From Gulosibacter molinativorax (lineage in GTDB: Bacteria > Actinomycetota > Actinomycetes > Actinomycetales > Microbacteriaceae): 64,000 bases of DNA. Position 1 is the first letter of the stretch. Each line of letters begins with the position of its first letter. The notes beneath the pieces were generated by a model. The model saw only the letters and a program-made list of their open reading frames with translations. It was not told where the DNA came from and made no database searches. The DNA lies in assembly GCF_003010915.2 (NCBI RefSeq), contig NZ_CP028426.1, forward strand, positions 682,001-746,000, read 5' to 3'. Made by a program: the position numbers and the translations under genes. This document shows positions 6,883-14,180 of the stretch, piece by piece.

Positions 6883-8288
6883 TGCGCGAAGCTACGCCCG
6901 GAGGCTTCGGCATCACGGGGGAGCGGCACCGTGAGCGACTCCAGAAACGTAACCTCCTCCTGAATCGCCTGGAGCAGATGGCCCGCGAGGTCTCTACTCA
7001 GGCCGAGACGAACCACAATGCGCTGCACAACGAGGTCGGACAAATCATCCGGCATGGGATAGGCCGGTACGAGCCAGCCGCGCATGCGAAGTCGATCGGC
7101 GAGGTCATAAAGGTCCCAGTTCTTCGCACCTCCGTCACGAAGCCGCCAAGTAAACACCGGGATCGTGTCGCCCCTACTGATGAGGTCGAACGGCCCCATC
7201 GCCTCGATCGCTGAGGAGAGATACTGGGCGACGTCAAGCGACTCCTGTTGCACCATTCGATATCCCTCGCGCCCGAGCCGCAGGAACTGGTAGTACTGCA
7301 GCAATACCTGCGCACCTGGCCGGGAAAAGTTGAGGGCAAGGGTCGGCATGTCGCCGCCGAGATAACTGACGCGGAAAATAAGGCTCTCGGGGCAGACCTG
7401 TTTGTTGCGCCACACGACCCAACCGACGCCGGGATAGACGAGTCCGTATTTGTGTCCCGATGTGCTGATCGAGTTCACCCGGTAGATCGCAAAGTCCCAC
7501 GCAAGCTCAGGCTGACAGAAAGGCGCAACCATCGCTCCCGAGGCGCCGTCCACGTGGATGCGCACGTCGATTCCCGTAGCAGCCTCGATCTCATCGAGCT
7601 TCGTCGCAATCTGCGCCACGGGTTCGTACAGGCCCGTGTAGGTCTGGCCGAGGATGGCGACGACGCCGATGGTGTTCTCGTCGACGTACTTCTCGAGCTC
7701 GTGACCATCCAGCACGAGGTGGTCAGAAGTTACCGGCACGTAGCGCGGTTCGACTTCCCAGTAGTTGCAGAATTTCTCCCACACCACCTGGACCCCTGCG
7801 GATAGCACGAGGTTCGGATTCGCGGTCGACTCGCCCTTTGCTTTTCGGCGCTCCTGCCAGAGTCGTTTGAGCGCGAGGCCACCGAGCATGCACGCTTCCG
7901 ACGACCCGATGGTGGACGTGCCGATGGTGTCTTCCGGGTCGGGCACGTGCCAGAGGTCGGCGAGCATCCGCCAGCAGCGGTCCTCGATGTCGGCCGTGGC
8001 CGGGTACTCATCCTTGTCGACCATGTTCTTGTCGGCGGCCTCGGCGTAAATCCGCTTCGCGTTGTCATCCATCCAGGTCGACACGAACGTTGCGAGATTC
8101 AGCCGCGAATTACCGTCGAGCATCGCGGTGTCGTGGACAATCTGATAGGCCGTGTCAGACTCCATCATCCCTTCGGGCATCGCGTACTTCGGCAGTTGCG
8201 TCGCTTCGCCCGGTCGTACGAATACCGGATTCACATTGAGGCGCGCATCAAAACTCTGCTGTGACGGGTCGCTGAATAAATTAGGCAT
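6879..8288 (-). CDS. gadB: Glutamate decarboxylase (PLP-dependent)
   Basis: This 469-residue protein converts L-glutamate to GABA and CO2, consuming a cytosolic proton. The PLP lysine is Lys280 in SISTSGHKYG, and RIHVDGASGAMVAPF (His246, Asp247) is the cofactor-binding strand. Length and termini match E. coli GadB (N-terminal ARLNVNPVF; C-terminal FAH). AGGAGAAG precedes the ATG at 8288. An AraC-type regulator gene lies just upstream on the same strand. No GadC-type glutamate/GABA antiporter is nearby. An IS630 element is inserted exactly at the stop codon without changing it, but it has separated the gene from its original 3' region. Confidence 0.95.
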   Translation of the reverse strand: MPNLFSDPSQQSFDARLNVNPVFVRPGEATQLPKYAMPEGMMESDTAYQIVHDTAMLDGNSRLNLATFVSTWMDDNAKRIYAEAADKNMVDKDEYPATADIEDRCWRMLADLWHVPDPEDTIGTSTIGSSEACMLGGLALKRLWQERRKAKGESTANPNLVLSAGVQVVWEKFCNYWEVEPRYVPVTSDHLVLDGHELEKYVDENTIGVVAILGQTYTGLYEPVAQIATKLDEIEAATGIDVRIHVDGASGAMVAPFCQPELAWDFAIYRVNSISTSGHKYGLVYPGVGWVVWRNKQVCPESLIFRVSYLGGDMPTLALNFSRPGAQVLLQYYQFLRLGREGYRMVQQESLDVAQYLSSAIEAMGPFDLISRGDTIPVFTWRLRDGGAKNWDLYDLADRLRMRGWLVPAYPMPDDLSDLVVQRIVVRLGLSRDLAGHLLQAIQEEVTFLESLTVPLPRDAEASGRSFAH

Positions 8289-8347
8289 GCGAATCTTCTC
8301 CTACTGTCAGACCTCGAGCGGTCGTCTCTTGTCTAGTCCTCGCACCA

Positions 8348-9214
8348 TCAAGACACGTGGGATGCGGCCCAGTCCCGCGGCGATACGCCAATTCGGCGCG
8401 TGAAGGCTCGCGAAAACGCGGGCGTCGTCCCATAGCCAACATTCTGGGCGACCTGGCCCACTGAGTCGCCGCGCAGCAGCAGTTCCTGGGCCACGAGCAT
8501 CCGCCACTCGGCGACATAGTCGGCAGGCGGCTGGCCGACCACCGCGGCAAATCGCTCGGCGAACGTGCTGCGGGCCATGCGTGCCTCGCGCGCGAGCGCC
8601 TCGAGGGTCCACGGCCGAGAAGGATGCGCGTGAATCGCGGTGACCGCTCGGGAAAGATCCGGGTCGGAGAGTCCGGCGATCAGCCCTGCGGGTAGTTGGA
8701 GCTCTGATGAGTGATCCACAACCCACCGAAAGAATTGAATAAGTACGACGTCGAAGAGCCGGTCGATCAGTAGCCGGTCTCCGCTGAGGCCCTCATCGAC
8801 TTCGGCAAAGAGGAGGTCGAGCGCGGGCTGCAGCCGGTTGACGGAGGTGAGCGGCAACACAATCACGGGCGGGAGCGCCCGAAGCAGCGGGTGATCGTGG
8901 CCCTCGGGAACCTCAAGCGTCGCGCACGCAAAGTCGGAATCCTCCGTCGGCGCGTTGTGGAAGGCGTGCTCGAGCGGCCGCGGGTACACCAACATGCTCG
9001 GCTCGGTGACCTCGATTCGGTGCAGTGCCCCAGCCTCATCCCGGTGGGTCACGGCCATCTCGCCCTGGCGAAGCACGTGTAAGAAGCCACGGCCAGGATG
9101 CGCGGCAAAGGTCGTGACGCCACAGAGCGGCCCTTGGTAGAACAGCCTCGCGCGAATATGAAACCGCTCGAGGATCGGTCCCAGCCGGTCAGCATCGCGT
9201 TCCTCGTTCGCCAT
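8348..9214 (-). CDS. AraC-family transcriptional regulator with N-terminal cupin
   Basis: The 288-residue protein has an N-terminal sensor of the AraC cupin type (FLHVLRQGEMAVTHRD, then ACATLEVPEGHDHP) and a C-terminal double helix-turn-helix (about 185-285; EALAREARMARSTFAERFAA and VGYGTTPAFSRAFTRRIG). It lies 59 nt upstream of the decarboxylase gene on the same strand and is divergent from a protoglobin gene, so either may be its target. The start is uncertain: ATG 9214 is chosen from the domain boundary, but in-frame ATGs at 9265 and 9352 exist and none has a strong ribosome binding site. The two longer forms reach towards or into the protoglobin leader. Confidence 0.85.
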   Translation of the reverse strand: MANEERDADRLGPILERFHIRARLFYQGPLCGVTTFAAHPGRGFLHVLRQGEMAVTHRDEAGALHRIEVTEPSMLVYPRPLEHAFHNAPTEDSDFACATLEVPEGHDHPLLRALPPVIVLPLTSVNRLQPALDLLFAEVDEGLSGDRLLIDRLFDVVLIQFFRWVVDHSSELQLPAGLIAGLSDPDLSRAVTAIHAHPSRPWTLEALAREARMARSTFAERFAAVVGQPPADYVAEWRMLVAQELLLRGDSVGQVAQNVGYGTTPAFSRAFTRRIGVSPRDWAASHVS

Positions 9215-9372
9215 GCCATCAGCGTGGCAGACGAATAGGTAAAAACCATGGACGAAATGAACCATCTCTGAGCCATCACCCCGCGATGCTTGAACCGTGA
9301 GGCAGGATGCGCATCCCGGCAACGCGCGCTCCTGTCGTTGCGAGCAACTCACGAAGGTTCAAGGAGGAACTC

Positions 9373-9960
9373 ATGTCCGAGACAATCCCTGGCTACACCT
9401 ATGACAGCCCGGATCTCGCGCCGTCACCGGTGACGTTGGACGATCTTCGCAACCTACAAACCACGCTGCTCTGGAGCGACGCCGACACCGAGGCGTTGAG
9501 ACGCGCGGGCGAGATCCTGATCCCGCAGACCGATGCCATCCTTGACGTGTGGTACGGCTTCGTCGGCTCGACACCGCATCTCGTCGCGACGTTCGTGGGG
9601 GAGGGCGGCCAGCCAGACGGCGAGTATCTCGATCGAGTCCGCGCGCGCTTCGGCCAGTGGATCGCCGATCTCACGACGCGGGACTTCGATGAGCATTGGC
9701 TCGCGTACCAGAACGAGATCGCGAGGCGACACCATCCAACCGGCAAAAACGAGACCGACGGGGTGAAATCACCCTCGACGCACGTGCCGCTGCGTGACCT
9801 CATCGGGTTCGTGGTGCCGCTGACCGTGACGATTCGCGACTTCCTCGCGAAGGGTGAGTCGGATGCGGGTCGGCTGGATGCGCTGTATCACGCGTGGTTC
9901 AAGGCGGTCACCTTGACCGCGGCGCTTTGGGCGCGGCCCTACGCCCCGGACACCTGGTGA
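9373..9960 (+). CDS. Protoglobin-domain heme protein
   Basis: The 195-residue protein matches the protoglobin family throughout (LWSDADTEALRRAGEILIPQTDAILDVWY, DEHWLAYQNEIARRHHPT, LRDLIGFVVPLTVTIRDFL). It is a single-domain form with no attached signalling output. The ATG at 9373 has AAGGAGGA at ideal spacing; an in-frame ATG at 9307 is rejected. Protoglobins bind O2, CO or NO through a proximal histidine, probably in the HHPT region. The gene is divergent from the AraC regulator, which suggests a shared control region between 9215 and 9372. The physiological ligand cannot be deduced. Confidence 0.88.
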   Translation: MSETIPGYTYDSPDLAPSPVTLDDLRNLQTTLLWSDADTEALRRAGEILIPQTDAILDVWYGFVGSTPHLVATFVGEGGQPDGEYLDRVRARFGQWIADLTTRDFDEHWLAYQNEIARRHHPTGKNETDGVKSPSTHVPLRDLIGFVVPLTVTIRDFLAKGESDAGRLDALYHAWFKAVTLTAALWARPYAPDTW

Positions 9961-10378
9961 CAATAAGAGTTCGAGACAATGCGCACAATTCGGGACTTGT
10001 GGCGCGCTGGGACGTATCGCGACGCAGATTAGGTAAATGGAAGTGGACCTTCTGAAGGTTTTCTGAGGCCTATCTCGGCATGATTCTCGCGACGACCCCG
10101 CTGGATGAGCAGTAAGCGTTCTTTGCGACCATCCCGCTGCCGATTCGACTCGCGTGCCAATTCGTCGTCGAGCGCCTCTGCAGGAAGCAGTAATCGACGC
10201 TGTTCCCCGGGAGGGAGATCCCGCTGACGATCTAGCGCGCTCGCCGAGTAGTCTCCGCTTACCGAGTAGCCCCGAAGGGGCGTATCGAGGTCGAACGCTG
10301 GCTACAAACGGATGCTCCTGCAAGTATGGAAGGGTCTCGCCTCCAACGAGCGCGCACCGTCCTGCACAGGAGACCGCC
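9961..10378. other. Intergenic region with REP-like hairpin
   Basis: About 420 nt without a supported gene, between protoglobin and the HAD phosphatase. It contains one palindromic spacer element (10263-10290) and, just before it, a second CCGAGTAG half-motif. No clear promoter hexamers were picked out. Confidence 0.5.
10263..10290 (+). repeat. REP-like palindromic spacer element, copy A
   Basis: CGAGTAG, stem GCCCC-GAA-GGGGC (10269-10281), then GTATCGAGG. A near-identical architecture (GAGTAG, GCCGC-GCA-GCGGC, GTATCGA) lies at 41348-41371 in another spacer. The constant GAGTAGCC/GGCGTATCGA flanks with changed but compensating stem bases suggest a dispersed family. Confidence 0.65.
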
Positions 10379-11218
10379 ATGCCAAAGATCGTCTTCCTTG
10401 ATATCGACGGCACGATCGTCGACTACGACAACAGCATCCCCGAATCAGCCGTCGCGGCGATTCGGGCTGCCCGCGAAGCCGGCCACCGCGTGTACCTCAG
10501 CACGGGCAGGAGCAGGGCCGAGATCTACGACGAGCTGTGGGAGATCGGCTTCGACGGATTCATCGGAGCGAACGGCGGCTACGTCGAGGACAACGGCCAG
10601 GTCGTGCTGCATCAGCATCTGACGTCGGACCAGTGCCGCCGCGTCGTCGACTGGCTCCACGGGCGCGGCCTCGAGTTCTATCTCGAGTCCAACGCGGGCC
10701 TGTTCGGGAGCGAACACTTCGAGTCGGCGTCACAGCCCGTGATTCGCAAGTACGTCGCGGGCAAGGGGGAGCCCGGCGCCGACGCGACGATGGTTCAAGA
10801 CGTCTTCCCTGACATGGTGTTCGGCGCGAACCTCTTCCGCGATGACGTGAACAAGATCAGCTTCATATTGAGCTCGTGGCAGGACCACCTCGACGCCACG
10901 GCCGAGTTTCCGGACCTCGAGTCGGGCAGCTGGGGCGGCCGCGGCGCGGAGGCACTGTTCGGTGACCTCGGCGTCGCGGGCATCACGAAGGCGCACGCGG
11001 CGGATGCATTGCTGGAGTACCTCGGCGCCGACCGTGCCGACACGATCGCGTTTGGGGATGCGCGGGTCGACATCCCGATGCTGGAGTACTGCGAGGTTGG
11101 TGTTGCGATGGGCAACAGCAGCCCAGACGTGCTCGCCGTCGCCGATTACGTCACCGGCGATGTCGCCCACGATGGCCTCGCGGCGGCCTTCAAACATCTG
11201 GGTTTGCTCGAGCCATGA
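10379..11218 (+). CDS. HAD-superfamily (Cof-type) phosphatase
   Basis: The 279-residue hydrolase starts with the HAD motif FLDIDGTIV (Asp8, Asp10). Motif II lies in YLSTGRSRAE, and the C-terminal motif IV in IAFGDARVDIPMLEYC, followed by the VAMGNSSPDVLAVADYVTGD segment typical of Cof/YbjI-like phosphatases. A C2-type cap lies between. The substrate is unknown; this subgroup acts on small sugar phosphates or nucleotide-like phosphates. The ATG at 10379 with AGGAGA upstream is preferred over a longer frame from 10154. The gene is monocistronic and converges on the response regulator gene. Confidence 0.9.
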   Translation: MPKIVFLDIDGTIVDYDNSIPESAVAAIRAAREAGHRVYLSTGRSRAEIYDELWEIGFDGFIGANGGYVEDNGQVVLHQHLTSDQCRRVVDWLHGRGLEFYLESNAGLFGSEHFESASQPVIRKYVAGKGEPGADATMVQDVFPDMVFGANLFRDDVNKISFILSSWQDHLDATAEFPDLESGSWGGRGAEALFGDLGVAGITKAHAADALLEYLGADRADTIAFGDARVDIPMLEYCEVGVAMGNSSPDVLAVADYVTGDVAHDGLAAAFKHLGLLEP

Positions 11219-11258
11219 CGAGACGAAGTCGCCCCACGCGATGCTAGCTAGCGACCAA

Positions 11259-11957
11259 TCACGAACGAAACCCCGACTCGAACGCCCAGATGACCACGTG
11301 CACGCGGTCGGGCAAATCGAACTTCTCGAGGATGCGCCCGACGTGCGACTTCACCGTCACCTCGGCGAGGAAAAGCTCCGCCGCGATCGTCGCGTTCGAC
11401 TCGCCAAGCACCAGGTGCTCGAGAACGTCGCGTTCCCGCGCCGTGAGCCTAGTGAGCATCCGCTCTCGCTGCGCATCCCGCTCGGCAGCCTCCGCAGACG
11501 CCTCGCGAGGCACGCCAGAAGTGAACCGCCCGAGCAAGGTTCGCGTCATCGAAGGATCGATAATCGCGTTCCCGGCGTGCACCGTGTGAATTGCCCGCAC
11601 GAGTTCCTCGCCCGGCGCATCCTTCAGCAGGAAGCCGGATGCACCGGCCTCGAGCATCCGCACCGCGAAATCCTCCGAGTCATACGTCGTGAGCGCGATC
11701 ACGCGAATCGCCTGCGCTTCGGCCTCTCCCGCGAGAATCCGCGCGGTCGCCTCAATGCCGTCCATCCGCGGCATCCGCACATCCATCAGCACGATGTCGG
11801 GGCGCAGCCTGAGCGCGGCTTCGACGCCCGCGCGACCATCCTCGGCACGTCCGACCACCTCGATCTGCGGGTCCGAGCCCGCGATGAGCGAGAGCCCCTC
11901 GCGAACGAGCGCCTGGTCATCCACGATTAGGACGCGAATCTGTTCGGATTCCGGCAT
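11259..11957 (-). CDS. NarL/FixJ-type response regulator
   Basis: The 232-residue protein has a receiver domain (phosphoacceptor Asp59 in DIVLMDVRMP; acidic pair IVDDQ; Lys in GFLLKDAP) and a C-terminal LuxR helix-turn-helix (LTARERDVLEHLVLGESN, VKSHVGRILEKFDLPDRVH). The ATG at 11957 follows AAAGGATAGG; an in-frame ATG at 12011 would overlap the kinase gene. It is the second gene of a kinase-regulator operon. The divergent ABC transporter pair at 13416-16636 is the likely target. Confidence 0.94.
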   Translation of the reverse strand: MPESEQIRVLIVDDQALVREGLSLIAGSDPQIEVVGRAEDGRAGVEAALRLRPDIVLMDVRMPRMDGIEATARILAGEAEAQAIRVIALTTYDSEDFAVRMLEAGASGFLLKDAPGEELVRAIHTVHAGNAIIDPSMTRTLLGRFTSGVPREASAEAAERDAQRERMLTRLTARERDVLEHLVLGESNATIAAELFLAEVTVKSHVGRILEKFDLPDRVHVVIWAFESGFRS

Positions 11958-11995
11958 ACCTATCCTTTCAACGTCTGAGGGACGCTCCGTCGCGC

Positions 11996-13258
11996 TCACG
12001 CGTAGGGCCATTCGGCGCGCACCTCGAAGAGGTGGTCGGTCTGCCGGACCGTAAGATCGCCATCGAAGAGCTCGGCCCGCTCGCGCATCCCGAAGAGCCC
12101 CCGCCCCGAGGTCGTGCCCGATTCGGATGCGAGGCTCAGCGTTCCTGAGCCCACCGTTCCTGAGCCCACCGTTCCTGAGCTCACAGGCCCGGTACTCGAC
12201 GGCAGAGAATTTCTGGCTACCAGCGAGACGCCACGTTCGCCCCAGGACAGGGTCAGCTCTGCGCGCTGCCCGGGGGCGTGTTTCAGGATGTTCGTGATCG
12301 ATTCCTGCGCGACCCGATACAGCGCGAGGGACTGGCCGCTCGGCAATTCGCGAGGCTCGCCCTCCTCGGCGTATTCAAGCGGCAGTCCCGCGAGCTTGGC
12401 GCTCTCGGCGAGGTCCGGAATGTCGGCGACGCCGTAGGCCGGGGCCTCGGTCTGCGCGCCATCGACCTGATGCAGTAGCACCTTGACGTCGCCGAGCGCG
12501 GTGCGGGCCGCGCCAGATATTTCGTTGAAGAGTGCGTACGAGGTCTCGTCACCGGGACCCTTGGTGCGCATCCTGCCGCCCTCGGCGAGCGTCAACACCG
12601 ACGCGAGCGAGTGCGCGATGATGTCGTGCATCTCGCGCGAGATACGGGTGCGCTCCTCGGTCACCGCGAGCTGCGCTAGGCGATGCGCATCGCGTTCCAG
12701 AAGGTCGGCGCGTTCGCGCTGGCGGACGACGTCCATGAGCTGGCTGCGCCGGAGCATCCCGAGGGCCCAGGCTGCGACGAACGCAATGGTGGACACGACC
12801 GCCAGTGACAGCAACGAATTGAGTCGCTCCTCCGGGCGGAGTTCGGCCATATAGAAGAAGTTGTTTCCCGCACTCGGGAAGAGCCCCAGCCAGCCGTCCA
12901 ACACCGTCATGAGGAGGGCGAGGACGAGGGGTACGAATGCGACGAGTCGCAGTCTTCGCGGCGCGAACGCGGCGACTCCGTAGGTGCCGACGAGGACGAT
13001 CAGGTAAACGAAGAGCTCAAAGCGGAGCCCCATGGCGTAGCTCGTTCCGGCGAGCACGGTCGCGAGCCACAGGAACGTGATTGGCGAAGACCTTCGGATG
13101 GCGAAGAGCAGCACGGCGGGGACGAAAGCAATCGACGCAAAAACGTTCCCACCGACTGCGCCGAGCAGCGATAGCGCGAGCAACACGCCGCCCGTGACCC
13201 CGTCGAGGAGCAGGACCCGCATGGGTCGCTCGTGGGTCGCGATGAAGCTCTCGTGCAT
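11996..13258 (-). CDS. Two-component sensor histidine kinase (HisKA_3 type)
   Basis: The 420-residue kinase has about five to six membrane helices in residues 15-170, then a dimerisation helix with the phospho-His in SREMHDIIAHSLASVL (His211), and a HATPase domain ending in GRGLFGMRERAELF. An insert of repeated VGSGT units just before the last ATP-binding motif comes from a 15-bp tandem repeat. No extracytoplasmic sensor domain is seen, as in intramembrane-sensing kinases. The start at 13258 is inferred; its ribosome binding site is weak. The stop lies 38 nt from the response regulator start. Confidence 0.9.
   Translation of the reverse strand: MHESFIATHERPMRVLLLDGVTGGVLLALSLLGAVGGNVFASIAFVPAVLLFAIRRSSPITFLWLATVLAGTSYAMGLRFELFVYLIVLVGTYGVAAFAPRRLRLVAFVPLVLALLMTVLDGWLGLFPSAGNNFFYMAELRPEERLNSLLSLAVVSTIAFVAAWALGMLRRSQLMDVVRQRERADLLERDAHRLAQLAVTEERTRISREMHDIIAHSLASVLTLAEGGRMRTKGPGDETSYALFNEISGAARTALGDVKVLLHQVDGAQTEAPAYGVADIPDLAESAKLAGLPLEYAEEGEPRELPSGQSLALYRVAQESITNILKHAPGQRAELTLSWGERGVSLVARNSLPSSTGPVSSGTVGSGTVGSGTLSLASESGTTSGRGLFGMRERAELFDGDLTVRQTDHLFEVRAEWPYA
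12141..12185. repeat. 15-bp tandem repeat inside the kinase gene
   Basis: GTTCCTGAGCCCACC is repeated twice, followed by a third copy with two changes. It encodes the in-frame VGSGT repeats, so unit loss or gain would keep the reading frame. Confidence 0.8.
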
Positions 13259-13415
13259 GCACCCATGGTAGGAGCACTCGTTCGCCTCGACCCCATCCAA
13301 AGGTATGGGTTTCCCCACCGCAATTGCCCCGCTCGCACCATGTGCCAGCTCCCGTAATCGCCATAAGTTCAACAGCGTCGGGCTCACACGGAGCCCCGAG
13401 GACGGGAGCGAAGAA

Positions 13416-14180
13416 ATGACACAGCATCAGGCACAAGCGGTCAGGACACCGGGGCAGAGCGTCGCGGTCGAATGCCGAGGCCTCACCCGCGTCTACGGCC
13501 AGGGCGACTCGCTCGTCTACGCGGTCAACGGACTCGACGCCACTTTCCGCACCGGAGAATTTACCGCGATCATGGGGCCATCCGGCTCGGGAAAATCCAC
13601 GCTGATGCACCTGCTCGCGGGGCTCGACAACCCCACCTCGGGGGAAATCACGATCGAGGGTCGCTCGATCATCGGGATGCGCGACCGCGAGCTCACGACG
13701 CTCCGTCGCGATCGTCTCGGCTTCATCTTTCAGTCCTTCAACCTGGTGCCGACGTTGACGGCGCGCGAGAACATCTCGCTGCCGATCCGCCTCGCCGGCG
13801 GGCAGCCGGATAACGGCGAGATCGACATGCTCGCGTCGCGGCTCGGCATCCTCGAGCGCCTCGGGCACCGTCCCCACCAGCTCTCGGGCGGGCAGCAGCA
13901 GCGCGTCGCGGTCGCGAGGGCCCTCATTACGCGGCCCGCGGTGATCTTCGCCGACGAACCGACCGGCGCGCTCGATCTGCGCACCGGCCGCGAGCTCCTC
14001 GAGAGCCTGCAGTCAGCCGCGCGCCAGCGCCAGCAGACGGTCATCATGGTGACCCACGACCCGGCCGCGGCCGCCTTTGCGGACCGGGTGCTCATCCTGG
14101 TGGATGGCCGGATCGCCCACGAGCTCCATGACGTGAACTACGAGGCGATCGTCTCGACCATGGCGGGGGTCGGAGCATGA
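13416..14180 (+). CDS. ABC transporter ATP-binding protein (MacB/LolD type)
   Basis: The 254-residue ATPase has Walker A GPSGSGKST (54-62), a Q-loop in FIFQSFNLVPTLTARENI, signature LSGGQQQRVA and Walker B AVIFADEPTGALD. This NFNLVPTLT-type subfamily pairs with FtsX permeases in peptide export or resistance systems. The ATG at 13416 is preceded by GGGAG. The stop overlaps the permease start (ATGA at 14177-14180). It is divergent from the kinase gene, with about 160 nt of shared promoter region. Confidence 0.95.
   Translation: MTQHQAQAVRTPGQSVAVECRGLTRVYGQGDSLVYAVNGLDATFRTGEFTAIMGPSGSGKSTLMHLLAGLDNPTSGEITIEGRSIIGMRDRELTTLRRDRLGFIFQSFNLVPTLTARENISLPIRLAGGQPDNGEIDMLASRLGILERLGHRPHQLSGGQQQRVAVARALITRPAVIFADEPTGALDLRTGRELLESLQSAARQRQQTVIMVTHDPAAAAFADRVLILVDGRIAHELHDVNYEAIVSTMAGVGA

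Noticed and set aside
10154..10378. 75-residue N-terminal extension of the HAD phosphatase
   Set aside because: It runs through the REP-like hairpin, is Arg-rich with no similarity, and the ATG at 10379 has a good ribosome binding site directly before the HAD motif.
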